Shown: positions 21,850 to 34,250, counted from the stretch's first letter. The stretch is 37,926 bases of DNA from Reticulitermes lucifugus (GCA_026260175.1 JAKCWW010000497.1:70399-108324); one strand, 5' to 3'. Notes: a model not told the origin generated them from the sequence alone. A program made the numbers and translations.

Positions 21850-22705
21850 TGCTGGAGTTCATACCTCTCCACACACAACACTGTCCACCCACCAAGCAGT
21901 TTTCTAACAATGGGATGAACAATAAACCATAAATTTTCTGTATGCTCAAACGATTTTACTGAAAGAAGAGAGGAACTATTTATTAATTCATACATCCTCC
22001 ACACTGTGCAAACAGATCCACGGCTTGCACACCTCTAAATCTAATTACTTCAATAGCACTTACAGAAAAACTGCCACCTACACATTTAATTTGTATTGTC
22101 TGTAACCATTTGCCCTACCAGTGTTCTACTATGATCAACAGTATAAACAAAATTACGGTGGTAAAACATAGCCATATTATTTGAGAGGCACATTTAAGAC
22201 AAAGAGTTTATGTTAACAATCCCCATTCTCTGCAACAGAAGCCAGTACTTCAAGACAAATTGCTAATATGTTAAAATAACAGCTGCACCATGTGTGTCAA
22301 GAAATATTTTCAAAATGTGCAAGGCCTGCTTAGAAGCAGGAGGTGAGCACTTAAATGACTCTCCTGTAAAACAAATTGCAAAGTTAACAATTTCTTTAAA
22401 TTAACAGCAGATGTAGGCTTCCAATGTGATAATCATTCTGCAATAGCCTAGGTGCTCATTGACATGATAAAACATATTTCCCATATATTTACCAAACCTT
22501 TACCAGAGACTTTCGTCATGTTTCATTTACTTTTAGCATCTAAACAGTGCACTGAATATTACTCCTTTTATTTTTCAGTCTCAATGAGTAAATCAATTAT
22601 AGTTCTTTTCTTTCTGTTACATAAGGACAGAAAATTTCCGACACTTAAATTACTTCATACACTTTTGTGCATAATTTTGGATTATGAATGTTCAATGTGA
22701 ATGAT
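21850..22705. other. CpG-poor intronic stretch, no gene seen
   Basis: AT-rich; nothing recognised. Confidence 0.4.
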
Positions 22706-22709
22706 TAAT

Positions 22710-23138
22710 ACCAACAATCACAAGCGGCAGCATGTGGCTTCCATTAGCACGCAGTAGTGCTGACACTCGTTCCTTACCTATTTTTCAACACAGTGCCTTC
22801 TTCTCACCTCTGCTAATGTTCATCAAAACAGAGCAGTCACATCAGCATTATATAACTGGCTCAACTTCAAACAAATTTCCTTTATTATTTCCTGCAATTT
22901 CTTGCAAAAGGTTTCAACAGCAAACGACTTTACACCTAAATACTTAGCTAGCCTTGCAGCTGCTACTTGGATCTCAACGCCATGCACACCAACCGTATTC
23001 ATTGTTGCACATACCACTTGTACATCACTTCTTCAAGCTTTTGATCGTGTGGTTTCTTCTCAATTATTTTCACTGTATCCTCAAAGGATAAGCTAACATG
23101 CTTTCCTTTCTCTCCAGTTTCACCTTTCCATGGGACAT
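22710..23138 (-). pseudogene. Tigger/Jerky-like (pogo clade) DDE transposase, broken
   Basis: Segments of a CENP-B-type transposase lie in order but in shifting frames. They are: an N-terminal HTH piece (GKHVSLSFEDTVKIIEK); directly fused to it the second HTH region (KLEEVMYKWYVQQ); then GVEIQVAAARLAKYLG; LYNADVTALF, matching the family's NADETGLF with the Asp kept and Glu lost; and KERVSALLRANGSHMLPLVI, matching the strand leading to LPLLVIGK. The family inserts DNA at TA by cut and paste. Here the rest of the first HTH, much of the second and the catalytic C-terminal half are missing, and stops and at least three frameshifts break the rest. It lies in the same orientation as the TIAR gene, inside its presumed intron. 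Terminal repeats were not identified. Confidence 0.75.
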
Positions 23139-23139
23139 T

Positions 23140-23716
23140 TTGTCACCATCACTTCACTATAATGGCAAAAGAAGACACAAAGACAACTACACCACTTGCA
23201 AGATCATGTCCTTGCTGCTGAGGAGTTAAAGACTGGCTGGCTCTTCACATTTCACCCACACCACCAGTCTCACAGGATCACATCCACCACCACCCCCCCT
23301 CTGGTGATCTGGACCATGACCGGATCACCGGAGAAAAAAGAGAGCTATAATTGGCCCAAAATTGTCCAGCCCACAGACCACCCAGTATTCTCAATTACTG
23401 CGGTAGAGGTTACCAAGGGACCACTGTAAAATTTCAGATCCAACATGGAAGAAGAATAGCACCAAATATCATTTCAAAGGGCTTCAGCAGAACAGAGCAG
23501 CTTACAATGTGGAATGCACTTTCCGTTAACTTACTGTGAACTCGATATTCAAGCCCAGGTTCAAGACTTTTAGCAATACTTGGAAAAGGACATTCATTAC
23601 CTTACAGACAACTGACAAAAATAAACTAAAAACAGCATCAGAAGACTGCATTTCCTCATATAATTGCTGTGTCTAAGCACCATTACATGAAGACAGAAAG
23701 GATATGTGAAGGTAAA
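23140..23716. other. Stretch with no gene seen
   Basis: 23260-23320 is C-rich (CCACCACCACCCCCCC). ORFs have no recognised domain. Confidence 0.35.
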
Positions 23717-23925
23717 ACTCCATGCATTCTAACCCTTGACACTAAATGGAGGTCAGCAGTCACTTTCATATTCCAGCTCCTTTACCCATGAGAAAGATCC
23801 CCTCATACCTAATGAATAGGAGGCTTCATCAGTGTCAGAGTTGGCCTAGATATGATGATGAAAAGAAATCACACCCCTGTTGTCCATCTAAAGACAGACA
23901 CTTCACTAATGAGCTATCACGGCTC
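23717..23925 (-). repeat. SINE family B, copy 5 (CpG-depleted)
   Basis: It carries CATTCTAACCCTTGACACTA and AATGAATAGGAGGCTTCATC in family order. Only one CpG counted, against about ten in copies 3 and 4. Confidence 0.65.
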
Positions 23926-24514
23926 ATATAATTCAGACATGTTACACACACACAGTTTTAAAGCCTTTATTTTCTGCTTATTAGAAGTGTGTACTCAGTC
24001 ATTAATAATGATTACTCAATGGGGAAAACACAAGAGAGGAACAATTATTTCATGATAAAATCAAACAATAATGAGTATTTTATTTCCTTCACCTTATCAA
24101 GAAATAAAAACTGCAATGTTAGGGACTTTCAGCTATGGCAAAAGATTATGAAACATGCAAATACCTTCATGCTCAATGCAAAGCATGTTCCACAATGAAC
24201 GTCATGATTCATCGCAAGTCATTGCACAAGATTACGGTAGCCCTCTCAATTGAGCAGCAACAACCCTGTAAATTATATCACTGGTTAGCCTGACTAATGG
24301 CAAAATTAGTTGAAACAACAAAACATTGTTCCTGAGGAAAATGAAGAAGCAAGACAGCACAAACAAAAACCAAAAGTACTTGACAAATCAATTTAATGTG
24401 TGCCAATTTTCTGGCTTGCCCAGCCACTGAATAACATAACTTTTAGCAAATTCAAAACTGCAATATGAGCATTCTATTGTGAGGTGACACAAAGTCACTG
24501 ACTGATAACTAGGT

Positions 24515-24534
24515 ACACACACACACACACACAC
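24515..24534. repeat. (AC)n microsatellite
   Basis: Ten AC units. Confidence 0.95.
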
Positions 24535-24559
24535 TTTCATTATACAGTAACAATGCAGT

Positions 24560-24625
24560 ACCGTCACCTAGTTCCTTGTGACATGTTTTGACCTCAGAGG
24601 TCACCTTCACATCTTACTTATATTT
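24560..24625 (-). repeat. Degenerate hammerhead-like motif
   Basis: The minus strand has GAAGGTGACCTCTGAGGTCA then AAACATGTC. GACCT/AGGTC gives a good stem II and GTC is a cleavage triplet, but the CUGANGA core and G12 are damaged. Confidence 0.3.
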
Positions 24626-24709
24626 GGAAAGTACTCCTACTCTGTCACAACCCTAAAATTGATCTCTGAAAATGTAAAGATGTCCCTGTACCCACCACGA
24701 AGGCATAGA

Positions 24710-24952
24710 GGGATAGTGGTGGCACAGCTCCACTCATTCTTAACCTCAGCACTAGATGGAGGTAAGTGATCAGCCTCACACCCAAGCTGCTTTACTCCCA
24801 GGAAACAAGCCCCCAGTACCCCCTGAACAGGAAGTTGGGTGGGACCCAGAGCCGATTTGGACGTTTTGAAGAGAAAAATCTCTTCCTCCTGCCAGGATTT
24901 GAACCTCAGATGGTCGCCTAGTCACTAACTATACTGACTACACTATCTCAAC
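24710..24952 (-). repeat. SINE family B, copy 6 (CpG-depleted)
   Basis: It carries CACTCATTCTTAACCTCAGC, GCTGCTTTACTCCCAGG and GATTTGGACGTTTTGAAGAG. Many sites that are CG in other copies read TG or CA. Three CpGs counted. Confidence 0.75.
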
Positions 24953-25194
24953 TCCCACTTTTGCTACATACAAGCTTACATAACGTACAGGAGTAGAATT
25001 AAAATAAAATTAGATAATAAGAGACACAACCAACACAAGCATTAATGAGACCATGGTGTAGAAACAAAAACTTACTGTACAAATTGACTGCATTCTCAAG
25101 TACAAATATATACAAGTATACGAAATATATATGATGTAAGTATTTACATAACAAATTTATTTAAAAATGTATTTAATGGTTATAACAGAGTAAT

Positions 25195-25250
25195 TTCCAA
25201 ACATATGACATGACAATGGCCCTCTCAAGGTCCAAACATGTTGCAAGCAA
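25195..25250 (+). repeat. Degenerate hammerhead-like motif
   Basis: TGACAATGGCCCTCTCAAGG is followed by TCCAAACATGTTGCAAGC. GG-CC arms form stem II; the core is mutated (TGACAA for TGATGA, CAAAC for GAAAC). Confidence 0.3.
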
Positions 25251-26380
25251 AGTAGGTGATGAAACTGCAATGGTTGCAGACAATAAAACTAGTTGTATGA
25301 CTTAAAATTCCAAAATGGTACTAAGCACTTCTGGAAGTTACCTACAAAAAACCTCGCAAACACAAAATAGGAAATGAAAATTCCATAAAGACCAAGCTAT
25401 TATGACCACACTGTAGCATGTTACTGAACAATGGCCACTACATACAGCCAAATTATGTCCAGAAAACAGACAATGCCAGAAGAATGTTCTTACATCATGA
25501 TAACACAACAGTGTCACAAAACGTAAGAACTGAAATGCAATCACAAATGATAACCTGAAACAACTATTGCTACAAATTAAATAAACTGCTTACGCTAACC
25601 ACTGGCATAGTATTTTATTTTGTCTACTCGCAATGTCAAGGTGTTTAAATCCAGCACTGTGTAAATGTGAGTTTTAATTGGTTTCATTTATGTCACAGGA
25701 ATGTGCCCCATGCGGGAGAAGGCTTAGAATGTATACTATTTCACAGTGTGTCTGGAAAGTCACACATCACAGGAAACTACAAGATTGTTCAATGTGCTGT
25801 CCATCAAGTTCAAAAAGTGTCTCTATGCAATAATACATGTCCTCCAGGAATGCACAGAGCATGGAGGCAGTGCTGCCAACACGTGCTTTAGTGGTATGTT
25901 CATGGCAATGCTGTAGCCTATCAATCTTAGCTCTCACCGCTGCCTCCCATATGTGGCTTTTGAGAATTTCAGTAGACTTTGCGTTATCACCACATGTTTT
26001 TAATTTAGAGACTATCACTTCTTTAAATTTTAACTATTATCGATTATTAAGATTTGCGAGAGTAAATTTTAATTCTAATATTTCAAAACTGACATAAACA
26101 CACATTTAAATAAACTATTCACACTTTACAGTTGTCAAAAGATCCTAACATCATTAATGCAACCAGATGTCTCACAGCCATTAATATATAACAATAGGTT
26201 AACTGCATAAAGCTGTTGTGTGTATTACTGAGTCCATCACATAGGATAATCGTAACTTGTTAGGTAAAATAAAATTGCCAATGCTACAATTAATGGAAAA
26301 GTAAGACAAATGAAACAATACTATTAGCCACACAACCATTCAAGTAAGTATTTTTATATGGATTACTAATGAAAAAAAAA
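25251..26380. other. CpG-poor intronic stretch, no gene seen
   Basis: AT-rich; ORFs at 25667-26097 lack recognised domains. Confidence 0.35.
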
Positions 26381-26384
26381 TTTA

Positions 26385-26697
26385 CACCATATTTTCTCAA
26401 ACTGTGGTACATGTACCACTACTGGTGTGCCAACCACTGTTTACTGCTACAGGACCTTAATAAAAAAAATCGGAAATATAAACAAGGATACACATTTTAA
26501 AAAATAAGTGAAACATACGCCACATATAATTGCTAATGCCCAGCATTGCTGGCAACATTACATAACTCATCCCTGCTGTCAGCCAATCTTTTCAATTTCA
26601 CCTTTTTTATTGAAGTGCAAAAGAGTATTGCTGGTACATTGAAATTGGTAAGTTTCATTTCGTGGTACACCAGCCACAAAGATTTAGAACCCGTGTG
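26385..26697. mobile_element. Old hAT-like MITE
   Basis: The left end TTTTCTCAAACTGTGGTACA and the reversed right end (GGTTCTAAATCTTTGTGG, GGTGTACCAC) resemble the TTCTCAAACTxTGGTAC terminus of hAT/Charlie-type MITEs. Exact ends and target duplication could not be fixed. Confidence 0.5.
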
Positions 26698-26811
26698 TTA
26701 GACAATTCTGTAATATGTAAATAATATTCACTTCTACAACTACGAAATACTGCAGCTCCATAGAAAGCAATATCAGATTTCATTTTATAATACAGTTACT
26801 GAGTTTACATA

Positions 26812-27000
26812 CATGAAGAGAGGTAAAGACCATGTACGTAGAATGGGTGAAGACAAGTAGCTGCAACTAAAATCAAGACATGGACCAACAACAGTGTGAA
26901 GGTACAAAACACGGCATGAATATTTAGAGGAAGACCAAGGAAACACTGGCCAGAGGATTTTGCAGCAGTATTGTTTCAACCCTTTGCTCACCATGCACCC
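26812..27000 (+). pseudogene. LINE tail relic of a second family
   Basis: The plus strand reads HVRRMGEDK and, after a frameshift, RGRPRKHWPEDF. This is the HVxRMGEDR ... GRPRKRWxDD tail order of LINE ORF2 ends. Orientation is opposite to the other three LINE relics. Confidence 0.4.
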
Positions 27001-27820
27001 CACACAACAAAATTTCACTTAAAATCTGAACACACAGAAGAAACTGAGCTGATCGAACCACACACACACACACTGGTAATGGAATGGAACGGACAAATGG
27101 CCAAGTGGTGTAATCCACAGATACGAGACTAATAATATTAGGCTACTCACAACAAGATTAACTAAGAAATATGTGGTTTAATTTAGCAGCAGTACACCTA
27201 CTCATTCCTAACACACAAATATATTAAGGTGCAGACAACCCACAACATACCAATGACTTAGGGATTATGACAGTTCAGATTATAGGAAGTCCCAGCGTTA
27301 CAAACATCCACACACACATATGAATAAAGTTGTTACATACCTTAATATTTCAGTACTTTGGCCATACGAATGCCAATTTATACACACAGACCAGCTGACA
27401 GACTACTTGCAAACGTGCAGCACACTATGTACACCTCTACCACCTCATACTTCATTAAATAAATCTGTTTCTCCTCAACAAATATGGCTTGCAATAAGAC
27501 AGGCAATGCCAGCGATCCCAGTAAGAAGGACTAGCTTTATCACACAGGCATCAATGTGTAGGTAACATTTCATTTTACCTAAAGATGGAGACACTGCCGG
27601 TCTCCCTCACTGTGAAGTGTACTGATTTAACATCAGGTCTATCTAATGACCTCCACAAAGTTGGTACATGTAGGAGGGACTACATAAATTTCAATTATTC
27701 CACATATACTAGATGGAGTGATCCAGAGTTTATACAACAGTTCTTATCAAAACTAATGCCAATACAAGTTATACGTAAAATGCAAGCAACAGTGCACATA
27801 TAATCTGAAGCTCTCATGGC
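27000..27820. other. CpG-poor stretch, no gene seen
   Basis: It contains a short (AC)n run at 27059-27071. A minus-strand 43-codon ORF near 27490-27600 includes a hydrophobic run (VIKLVLLTGIAGIACLIA), but is not supported as a gene. Confidence 0.35.
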
Positions 27821-27824
27821 AACT

Positions 27825-27908
27825 GAATGCAATAAAACTCTCTCAGGCTACCAGCCACCTTGTTGCCACCTGACATGGCTCACAGCCTAACAGTTTTATT
27901 GCAACAGT
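27825..27908. repeat. Small foldback relic
   Basis: CAATAAAACT...GGCT pairs with AGCC...AGTTTTATTG across about 60 nt. Confidence 0.5.
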
Positions 27909-29208
27909 GAACATGTCAAAATTTGATCAGGTGTCATTCTTTATATTCCACTCGTGTACCTCATTTTCATTCACCACACAGTGAAATAGGGTGAGGGATA
28001 TGCTGCATTGTTAAGTAAAATAATTCACTGAAATGAGTTTCCCCAAACCTAAAAGGAAAGGAGGAAACCTTACAGTATGTAATGGCAAGGGCTCTTGAAT
28101 TCATGCACATAACATGGGGAGAAAAACATTTTGGTTTTCCTTCCATTACATAAGCATTAATTTTTTCAAGGCTTACACAAACTCATTCCTTGTTCAGGCA
28201 GAAGCAGAAGTTAACTGTACAAGAAAAGCTGATAAATTATGAGGACAGCCTTGTAATGCCATCAAAATCCCTGCTACAGTGCAAACATTCATTGATGTGT
28301 TGTCATATTTCGCAGAATAAACTGTTCAGTCTCATTACTAATGTTAGTCAAAACATAATGTAAAAAAGTCAAGTTACATCATAACAGGATATTATTCCAA
28401 TTACTTTTGTCTTAATTAAATCTATTACAATTAAACTGCACATACTGGTAATATATTACATCCCTGGAACTTCATTTATATAATGAGCATTGTTAAGGTG
28501 GAAAATACAACCTAAAAGAAATCCATTGAGTATTTTAACCAGTGTCTACAGGAGCTTAAATAATATAATATAAAATAAATATACCTACCAACCCAGTCAA
28601 AAAAGTGACTGCTGCACAAGGCCATGAATTAAGGAACCTGGAAGTAATGACTCAGAAGAAGACAGATATAAAAATAAAGCACCTGTCCTTACCAAGCAGA
28701 ACATGATCAGCCCACATCCATGTGAGCACAGAGAACAGATATGCCATAGCCCTAAACAGTGCATATTCAATATCAGAAATACTACACAAAGCACACAAGA
28801 TCACAGCTACTAAGAAAATGGGTAGCAAGTTACTGCATGCAAACAGCTAAACACTGGGACAAAGCTGAATCACAGAGATGTGTTTCATTCATTCTAGAGA
28901 TGCACACCAACTACCCATTTCCTCAGTATAAAGCACACAACTATGTACACTTTTCTCCTTGTCTGCAACAAAGTCTCTCGCCACATGTAGAAAAGAAGCC
29001 CAAATCTCAGTCTTGAGAAAATGAGTTAAACCACACATATGTAAATACTAATAAGTTAAGGAAAATGTCCTTACCGATCAGCAGGCTGCATTGTACTTTC
29101 TTTAATTTATCAATATTTGACACTAATGTAAATAGTGTATTAGGAAAGAACACAAAATAAAAGAATATACCACCACACCATGTTGCTTATGTCCCCATGT
29201 TACATGTT
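27909..29208. other. CpG-poor intronic stretch, no gene seen
   Basis: AT-rich; nothing recognised. Confidence 0.4.
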
Positions 29209-29261
29209 TCATATAGAGTCCAAGAATAGATAGCAAAATAAATAAGAGAAAATATACCTTT

Positions 29262-29472
29262 TTATAAAGCAATAGTCCTCAGGCCTGGTACTCCTGCTGG
29301 ACTCCAATCTGTCGGAAAAGCAACACTGACAATTCAACGCAAACTTTCTGCCAACATCTAAATAGCTGTGTTGATTCCACGTGTCTACAGAGTCGTTCAA
29401 ATTACTACTACTGATATCTCTGGTGTGTGGAGGCACATGTGCTGACTGACGGACTAGCCGTGTGAAATACAA
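29262..29472 (-). CDS. Exon-like ORF, doubtful
   Basis: The open frame includes SVDTWNQHSYLDVGRKFALN and ESSRSTRPEDYCFIKR and ends near a weak donor (AAAAAG|GTATAT). About six CpGs survive in 200 bp where flanks have almost none, and composition is coding-like. No domain recognised; upstream AG choices are ambiguous. Could be an exon, an old element or chance. Confidence 0.2.
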
Positions 29473-29499
29473 GTGTAGCAGGAGTCAGGACTTCACAAT

Positions 29500-32400
29500 C
29501 AGTGGAGGGACACAGACATGAGGGCACAAAAAAATACTATAAAATTGTACCTTCCTGTATGCCTTTATACCATATCAATATTCCTCCAAGGGCGAGAATA
29601 TTCTTTCACAGCTGCACTTGGAATTTCATGCAGAGAAAGAGCAAGGAGAGAAGTGTACAAACCTGTGTACTTGAGTATCAAGTGGGCCACAGATTCGATA
29701 CATGGAGACCAACACATGGAGTCTGTGGACAGAGAAGAAATGCCTATCAGTCAACCAACAACCACAAAATAGTCACTGTTCACTGGATTCAGGAAACAAA
29801 CAATATCTGTTACACCACTGAATCAACGAGCACCAACAACGTAGACACACAGTGTTATAAACACAATATTTACACATGTCAAATTGTATAAAATACACAA
29901 GGAATCACAAGCACCCACAATATCTATGAATGAACAAATCATACTTTGAAGTTCCCATAAACAAATTCACAAATATCAACATCTGATTGCTTTCACAGTT
30001 AGACAGTAAAACATAACTTGTACATAATTTGTACTCTGCATTCAAGGCAACATTCCATCAATTGTGTAAATGAAGTCATTCAATAACTAAGTTGCATTCT
30101 GCTGTGAAAAAATCATTACTGGCCACAAAACGTAAGAATATTGTTCACTTTTCTTCTCTGACTACAGTTTTCCTTCATTCAAAAATGTTTACATTTCTGC
30201 ACTCTCATTTAGTGCTTTCCCCTTAACTGTTCTTGACATGGGGCATTCAAAGTTAATCTTAAGTGCCACAATCATCTCACTCACATCAATTTAGCCTCCT
30301 CTGAATTCTGGGAGTTCCAGAAGACATAAGATTAACCAAAAATGAGGACATTAATCACGCAATCAACAATTGTGCTGGGGATGGCAATTTATCTGTTGTA
30401 CAACAAACTAAGAAAAATGAATTCCTGAAACATTTCCATAGTTGGCAGAAATGTAGGATGAGCAGGATGAAATGTGAACAATGTTGATGCGCTATGTTTA
30501 CAACGACTTTACAGCAAAATAAAACTGACTTTTGAAATACTTTTTTCTACTCAATCTTCAAATTTAGCCATGTGTTGAGAAACAAAAACAACCAACATGT
30601 TTAGTCCATATAAAACAATAAAATTATATAAAACTGCTTACACTAAGAAAGGAAAACAAAATCAGCAGTAATCTGACAGAAAAAATCACAAGCTTTTACA
30701 AAGAACGATTCAAATCTTGAACATTTCTTCCAGGTGATGTAATCAGCAATAAGTAAAGTTTTATACTGTGATGGTTTCTTGAAGAATAAAAACAGCAAAA
30801 TTACATAAAAAAATATTATTCTTTTTCTGTTGCCTGCTTGTTTGCCAGGCCTGTAGTGTAGTCTTGTGGCAGAAATGACCACTAAAAATTGATAACACAG
30901 ATGCAGACTAGAACATAATGCACAGCACAGGGCTCAAACACCTAGATGTTATGTGATGAAAAACAAATTATATTCTAATCCACGCAATTGTGCAACTGAT
31001 AGCAAGTACATTTAATTTTGATTCACAACAATCCAACACAATGCCTACATTCCACACCTTTCAGGACAAGGTTTTATCAATTTTCTACACACAAATCATT
31101 GTACCAAAAAAATGATACACAACATGAAACACAGAATTCATTAGAATTCACAACTTTCACATAAAACACTTTTTGTAATAAATATTTAATGAAATACAAG
31201 TGAACATAAATTATGATACTATTCAGTGTAATTAGCTAAGATACAATTAATCTGCCTATGCAGTAAATGTACAACAAATTCAATGAGGTACACAAAATCA
31301 CAAAGAACACATTTGGAAAATACGTGTATTCCACTGCAGTATGCCTTTCCAGTCTTTATCCAATGTTATCAGTTTTAACACCAGGGACATTTTAACATAG
31401 CTGCAGTTTAAATGTAACATTTGACATAGAAAATTTGATTCTTACTGCAAAATAAATAAACTGTGTTTATTTCAAAGTGAAATAAATGTGTTACAATCAT
31501 ATAAAATTACAATAGTATTACTGAGTGCATGTAACAACTACTGTGTGATTCTAAATTGTATGTTCAGAACACTAAACAATGCAAATCACTATGACTGATA
31601 TACAAAGTGAAATAAATATAACTGCATGCAATTATTAAGATGTGAAAGTTGATTGATGTAAAATGTGCAGTGGTAACAACAGATAGTAACTGGGAAATTT
31701 AATATACACTTTGCTGACATACTATATGTATGCCAACAGGTAATAGGTGTATGTAATTTGATGTAATCCAAATAAACTAACAAAGGTCAGTGCAAGCAGT
31801 GTGTGACGTTATCTTTTGCTGTTCCACGTAATGTTTAGTTAGTTTTGAACAGTATGCTAATTTAGTTTCTTGACAGATTCCAAAATATACACAGACCCTA
31901 AAATGTAGAACAGAACAGAAGTTATTAAGAAATAAAAATATAAAGTTGGTAATATATGTGACATAGTGTGTATCAGTGAGATACATTTTCAATGTGAAAT
32001 AATTATTAATTTATATATCAAATTGCCTGCATATATAAAACAAATTAAAAACAACTTCCTCTTTAAAAAGTAGCTGAAACAGCTTCTTATAATAAATAGG
32101 ATGTCGCTATTCAACAGACAAATTCATGAATGACGATTTTACTAATATTGGGGTTTATGATGCCTTTATGTGTTTACAGATTTTCACAGCGATTATTCAT
32201 TATTTGATGGTCTTCTTTTAGGTTGATAGGCCATGTGGTAGATGTGTATCCCAACATTTCAGGGAAACTTTTGAATACACATCTCGAACACCACCCCCAC
32301 CCCCCTCCCCACAAAAAAAAAGACCATCAAATTCCCTATTATTACCCTGTATTGTACTATATTATATTGCATCTTGTGCTATACTATTTTGTAACTGTAT

Positions 32401-33315
32401 GGTCAAGAGGTATATTCTTCTTTTACAATCAACATATATTCTATCACATCCTTATGCTGCATTCTTTGGTGTCATTATTTTGTATCTGCAGAGGCAATGT
32501 AAGTTTTTTTTTACTGTGTTATGCTCCATATCATAAAATTTCATATACTGTTATAACCACAGCATTCCTGTATAAATTCTATACCCATTCTAAAGAATAA
32601 ATAAATAAATATTAAAAATTATAAAATTGAAATCAATGATCTGCTAAATCTAATTCCTTACACACACTGTCCCAGGAAAATATAATGTGAGGGAATTTAT
32701 GAGACTTTAATAAAATAAACAATAAAATGTTTCTTTACCTTCATGAATAAAATATTATCAGTGAAGTGTATGTTTCTTAAGTGTTAAGTCATTTATGTTT
32801 GTTACTTATACTATAAAAACCAAGACCAGTTGTGTTTAATGAATGTGCTATTCTTGAAGAACTCCAACACAGCCAATCATAAGTTCAAACAAGACATGAT
32901 GAAACAGATAACAAAGCATTGCAATAACTAAATGTTCCTTCAAATTTATGATAAGGGATGACAATTACCTGAAACAACTGAAACCCTGAGAACAGAAACT
33001 TAGTATTTGCATCACAAAGACAAAACTTCCCTACAATTAAAGTACACATGGTGCAGTGTCCACATTTCTGTAATAAACTTTCTGTTAAAATGCGGTTTTG
33101 GTTTCACTATGCCAAGCTGAACTAAGTTAACCTAATCTCATCAAACAACACCAAGCCATATCTAACCTAACCCAAACCAGCACTGTTGGCTTGAGAACCA
33201 CCTGAAGTGTGGCATGATGAAGGAATCATATTCTACACTTAACCACTCCATTTTGGAAGTCCTAATCTGCACAGACATGAAGACTAAAGCCTCCTTGGAT
33301 ATAACACTGTATAAA
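29500..33315. other. CpG-poor presumed intron, no gene seen
   Basis: Long AT-rich, A/C-biased plus strand. Features are limited to a C-run (32290-32310), TAAA repeats near 32595 and TTAACCTAA/TAACCTAACCC strings near 33130-33175, common in insect introns. Confidence 0.45.
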
Positions 33316-33478
33316 TGGGCAAGTAGTTCCTGACATTTTGAATGACCATAATGCCTTCATGTTAGGGTTGAGCAATCCAAGAAGAAAGCTGGTTGATCCT
33401 TAAGATCAAGGCACTATGATCATTCAAAATGTCAGGTACTACTCACCCAATGACACAGCATCACATCCCAAAGACTCT
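33316..33478. repeat. Foldback relic with conserved cassette tail
   Basis: Arms 33316-33347 and 33417-33448 pair (GGGCAAGTAG ... CTACTCACCC; CTGACATTTTGAATGA). The right arm leads into ACACAGCATCACATCCCA, the cassette tail. Confidence 0.7.
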
Positions 33479-33985
33479 GATTTTCAGAAACACTGCTGAG
33501 AGATCCTCGAAGTCTCACATGCAGAAACCTGTCTTTTTAAACTGTGTCCAATTTATAATTCAAGAAAATGTAACATTCAGCCACAGAATTCATCCAGGTG
33601 ATGTTTAAGAGTATCAGATCCAAACAACAGAAATGAAAAGGTTTCACACTTCATTAACATAAGAATGCACTGACATTCTTGCCACATGTCCAACCTCATC
33701 TCTATATAAAAGTCCAAACCATGTTATACAGTACTGAACCATGAAAACTGAAAAACTTTGAAATAATGAAACAGTATATCAAGTTAAGTACATGGAAGTC
33801 TACTTGTAAATGAATCATTCACTACCAGGCACTGCAACTGCTTGAATCCCTTAATCAATAACTCTTGAACTTACCTGCTCTTAGAACGATTTAATGTGAT
33901 TCTTACGTGGCACCAACTCCCACTCATCAGTTGCAAATTATAGTGATCACTATAAAGAAGCAGTGAATGCATGTGGTACGCTTAC

Positions 33986-34082
33986 CTCACGGATGATCTT
34001 GCAGCCTTTGACAGGTCCGATCTGAGAAAACAAGGCACAGACAAGATCTTCAGATACCGAGGCATCCAAATTCCCGACGTAC
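33986..34082 (-). CDS. TIA-1/TIAR/Rox8 RNA-binding protein, second coding exon (start of RRM1)
   Basis: The minus-strand acceptor TTTCTGTCTTTAG precedes a 97-nt exon that ends at the donor GAG|GTAAGC. After one base completing the Leu codon it encodes 32 residues beginning YVGNLDASVSEDLV and ending GPVKGCKIIRE. YVGNLD is the RNP2 strand of RRM1, SEDLVCALFSQIG is helix 1, and VKGCKIIRE is strand 2. This order and wording are characteristic of insect TIAR/Rox8. In the family the next residues are a PGNDPYAF-like strand 3 holding RNP1. That exon, the rest of RRM1, RRM2, RRM3 and the Gln-rich tail were not found to the left. The family protein is about 350-470 residues, so only about a tenth is present. 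The exon ends in phase 0. CpGs survive here although flanking introns are nearly free of them. Confidence 0.93.
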
Positions 34083-34218
34083 CTAAAGACAGAAAATGCA
34101 CATGTCTTTAATTTCATGAACACACCTTCTCCTACATATTGTGTTTACATTATTTCACCGCAATGACAGCAATAAGCACTCCGTAGCAGACTGCAATACA
34201 ATGGAAATAAGTACTTAC

Positions 34219-34250
34219 AAGGTTCTTGGATGGCTTTCCTCACTCATTAT
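34219..34250 (-). CDS. TIA-1/TIAR/Rox8 RNA-binding protein, first coding exon
   Basis: Read on the minus strand, an acceptor (TTGTTTTCAG, AG at 34252-34251) is followed by ATA and then ATG at 34247-34245. The exon encodes MSEESHPRTL and stops two bases into the Leu codon, at a strong donor, GTAAGT. The next exon supplies the missing base, so the join is in frame (phase 2). The peptide matches the short N-terminal leader before RRM1 in insect Rox8/TIAR proteins. These cytoplasmic/nuclear proteins bind U-rich RNA and act in stress granules, translational silencing and splice-site choice; that role is family knowledge. The start is chosen because only this ATG lies between the acceptor and RRM1 in frame. 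The orthologue in Drosophila is Rox8; no symbol is assigned because the species is unknown. Confidence 0.9.

Noticed and set aside
27490-27600. Hydrophobic 43-codon minus-strand ORF as a membrane exon
   Set aside because: No clear splice sites, and a stop follows directly after the hydrophobic run.
33125-33175. Telomere-like CCTAA strings
   Set aside because: Only two or three units each; such strings are scattered in insect introns and do not indicate a telomere.
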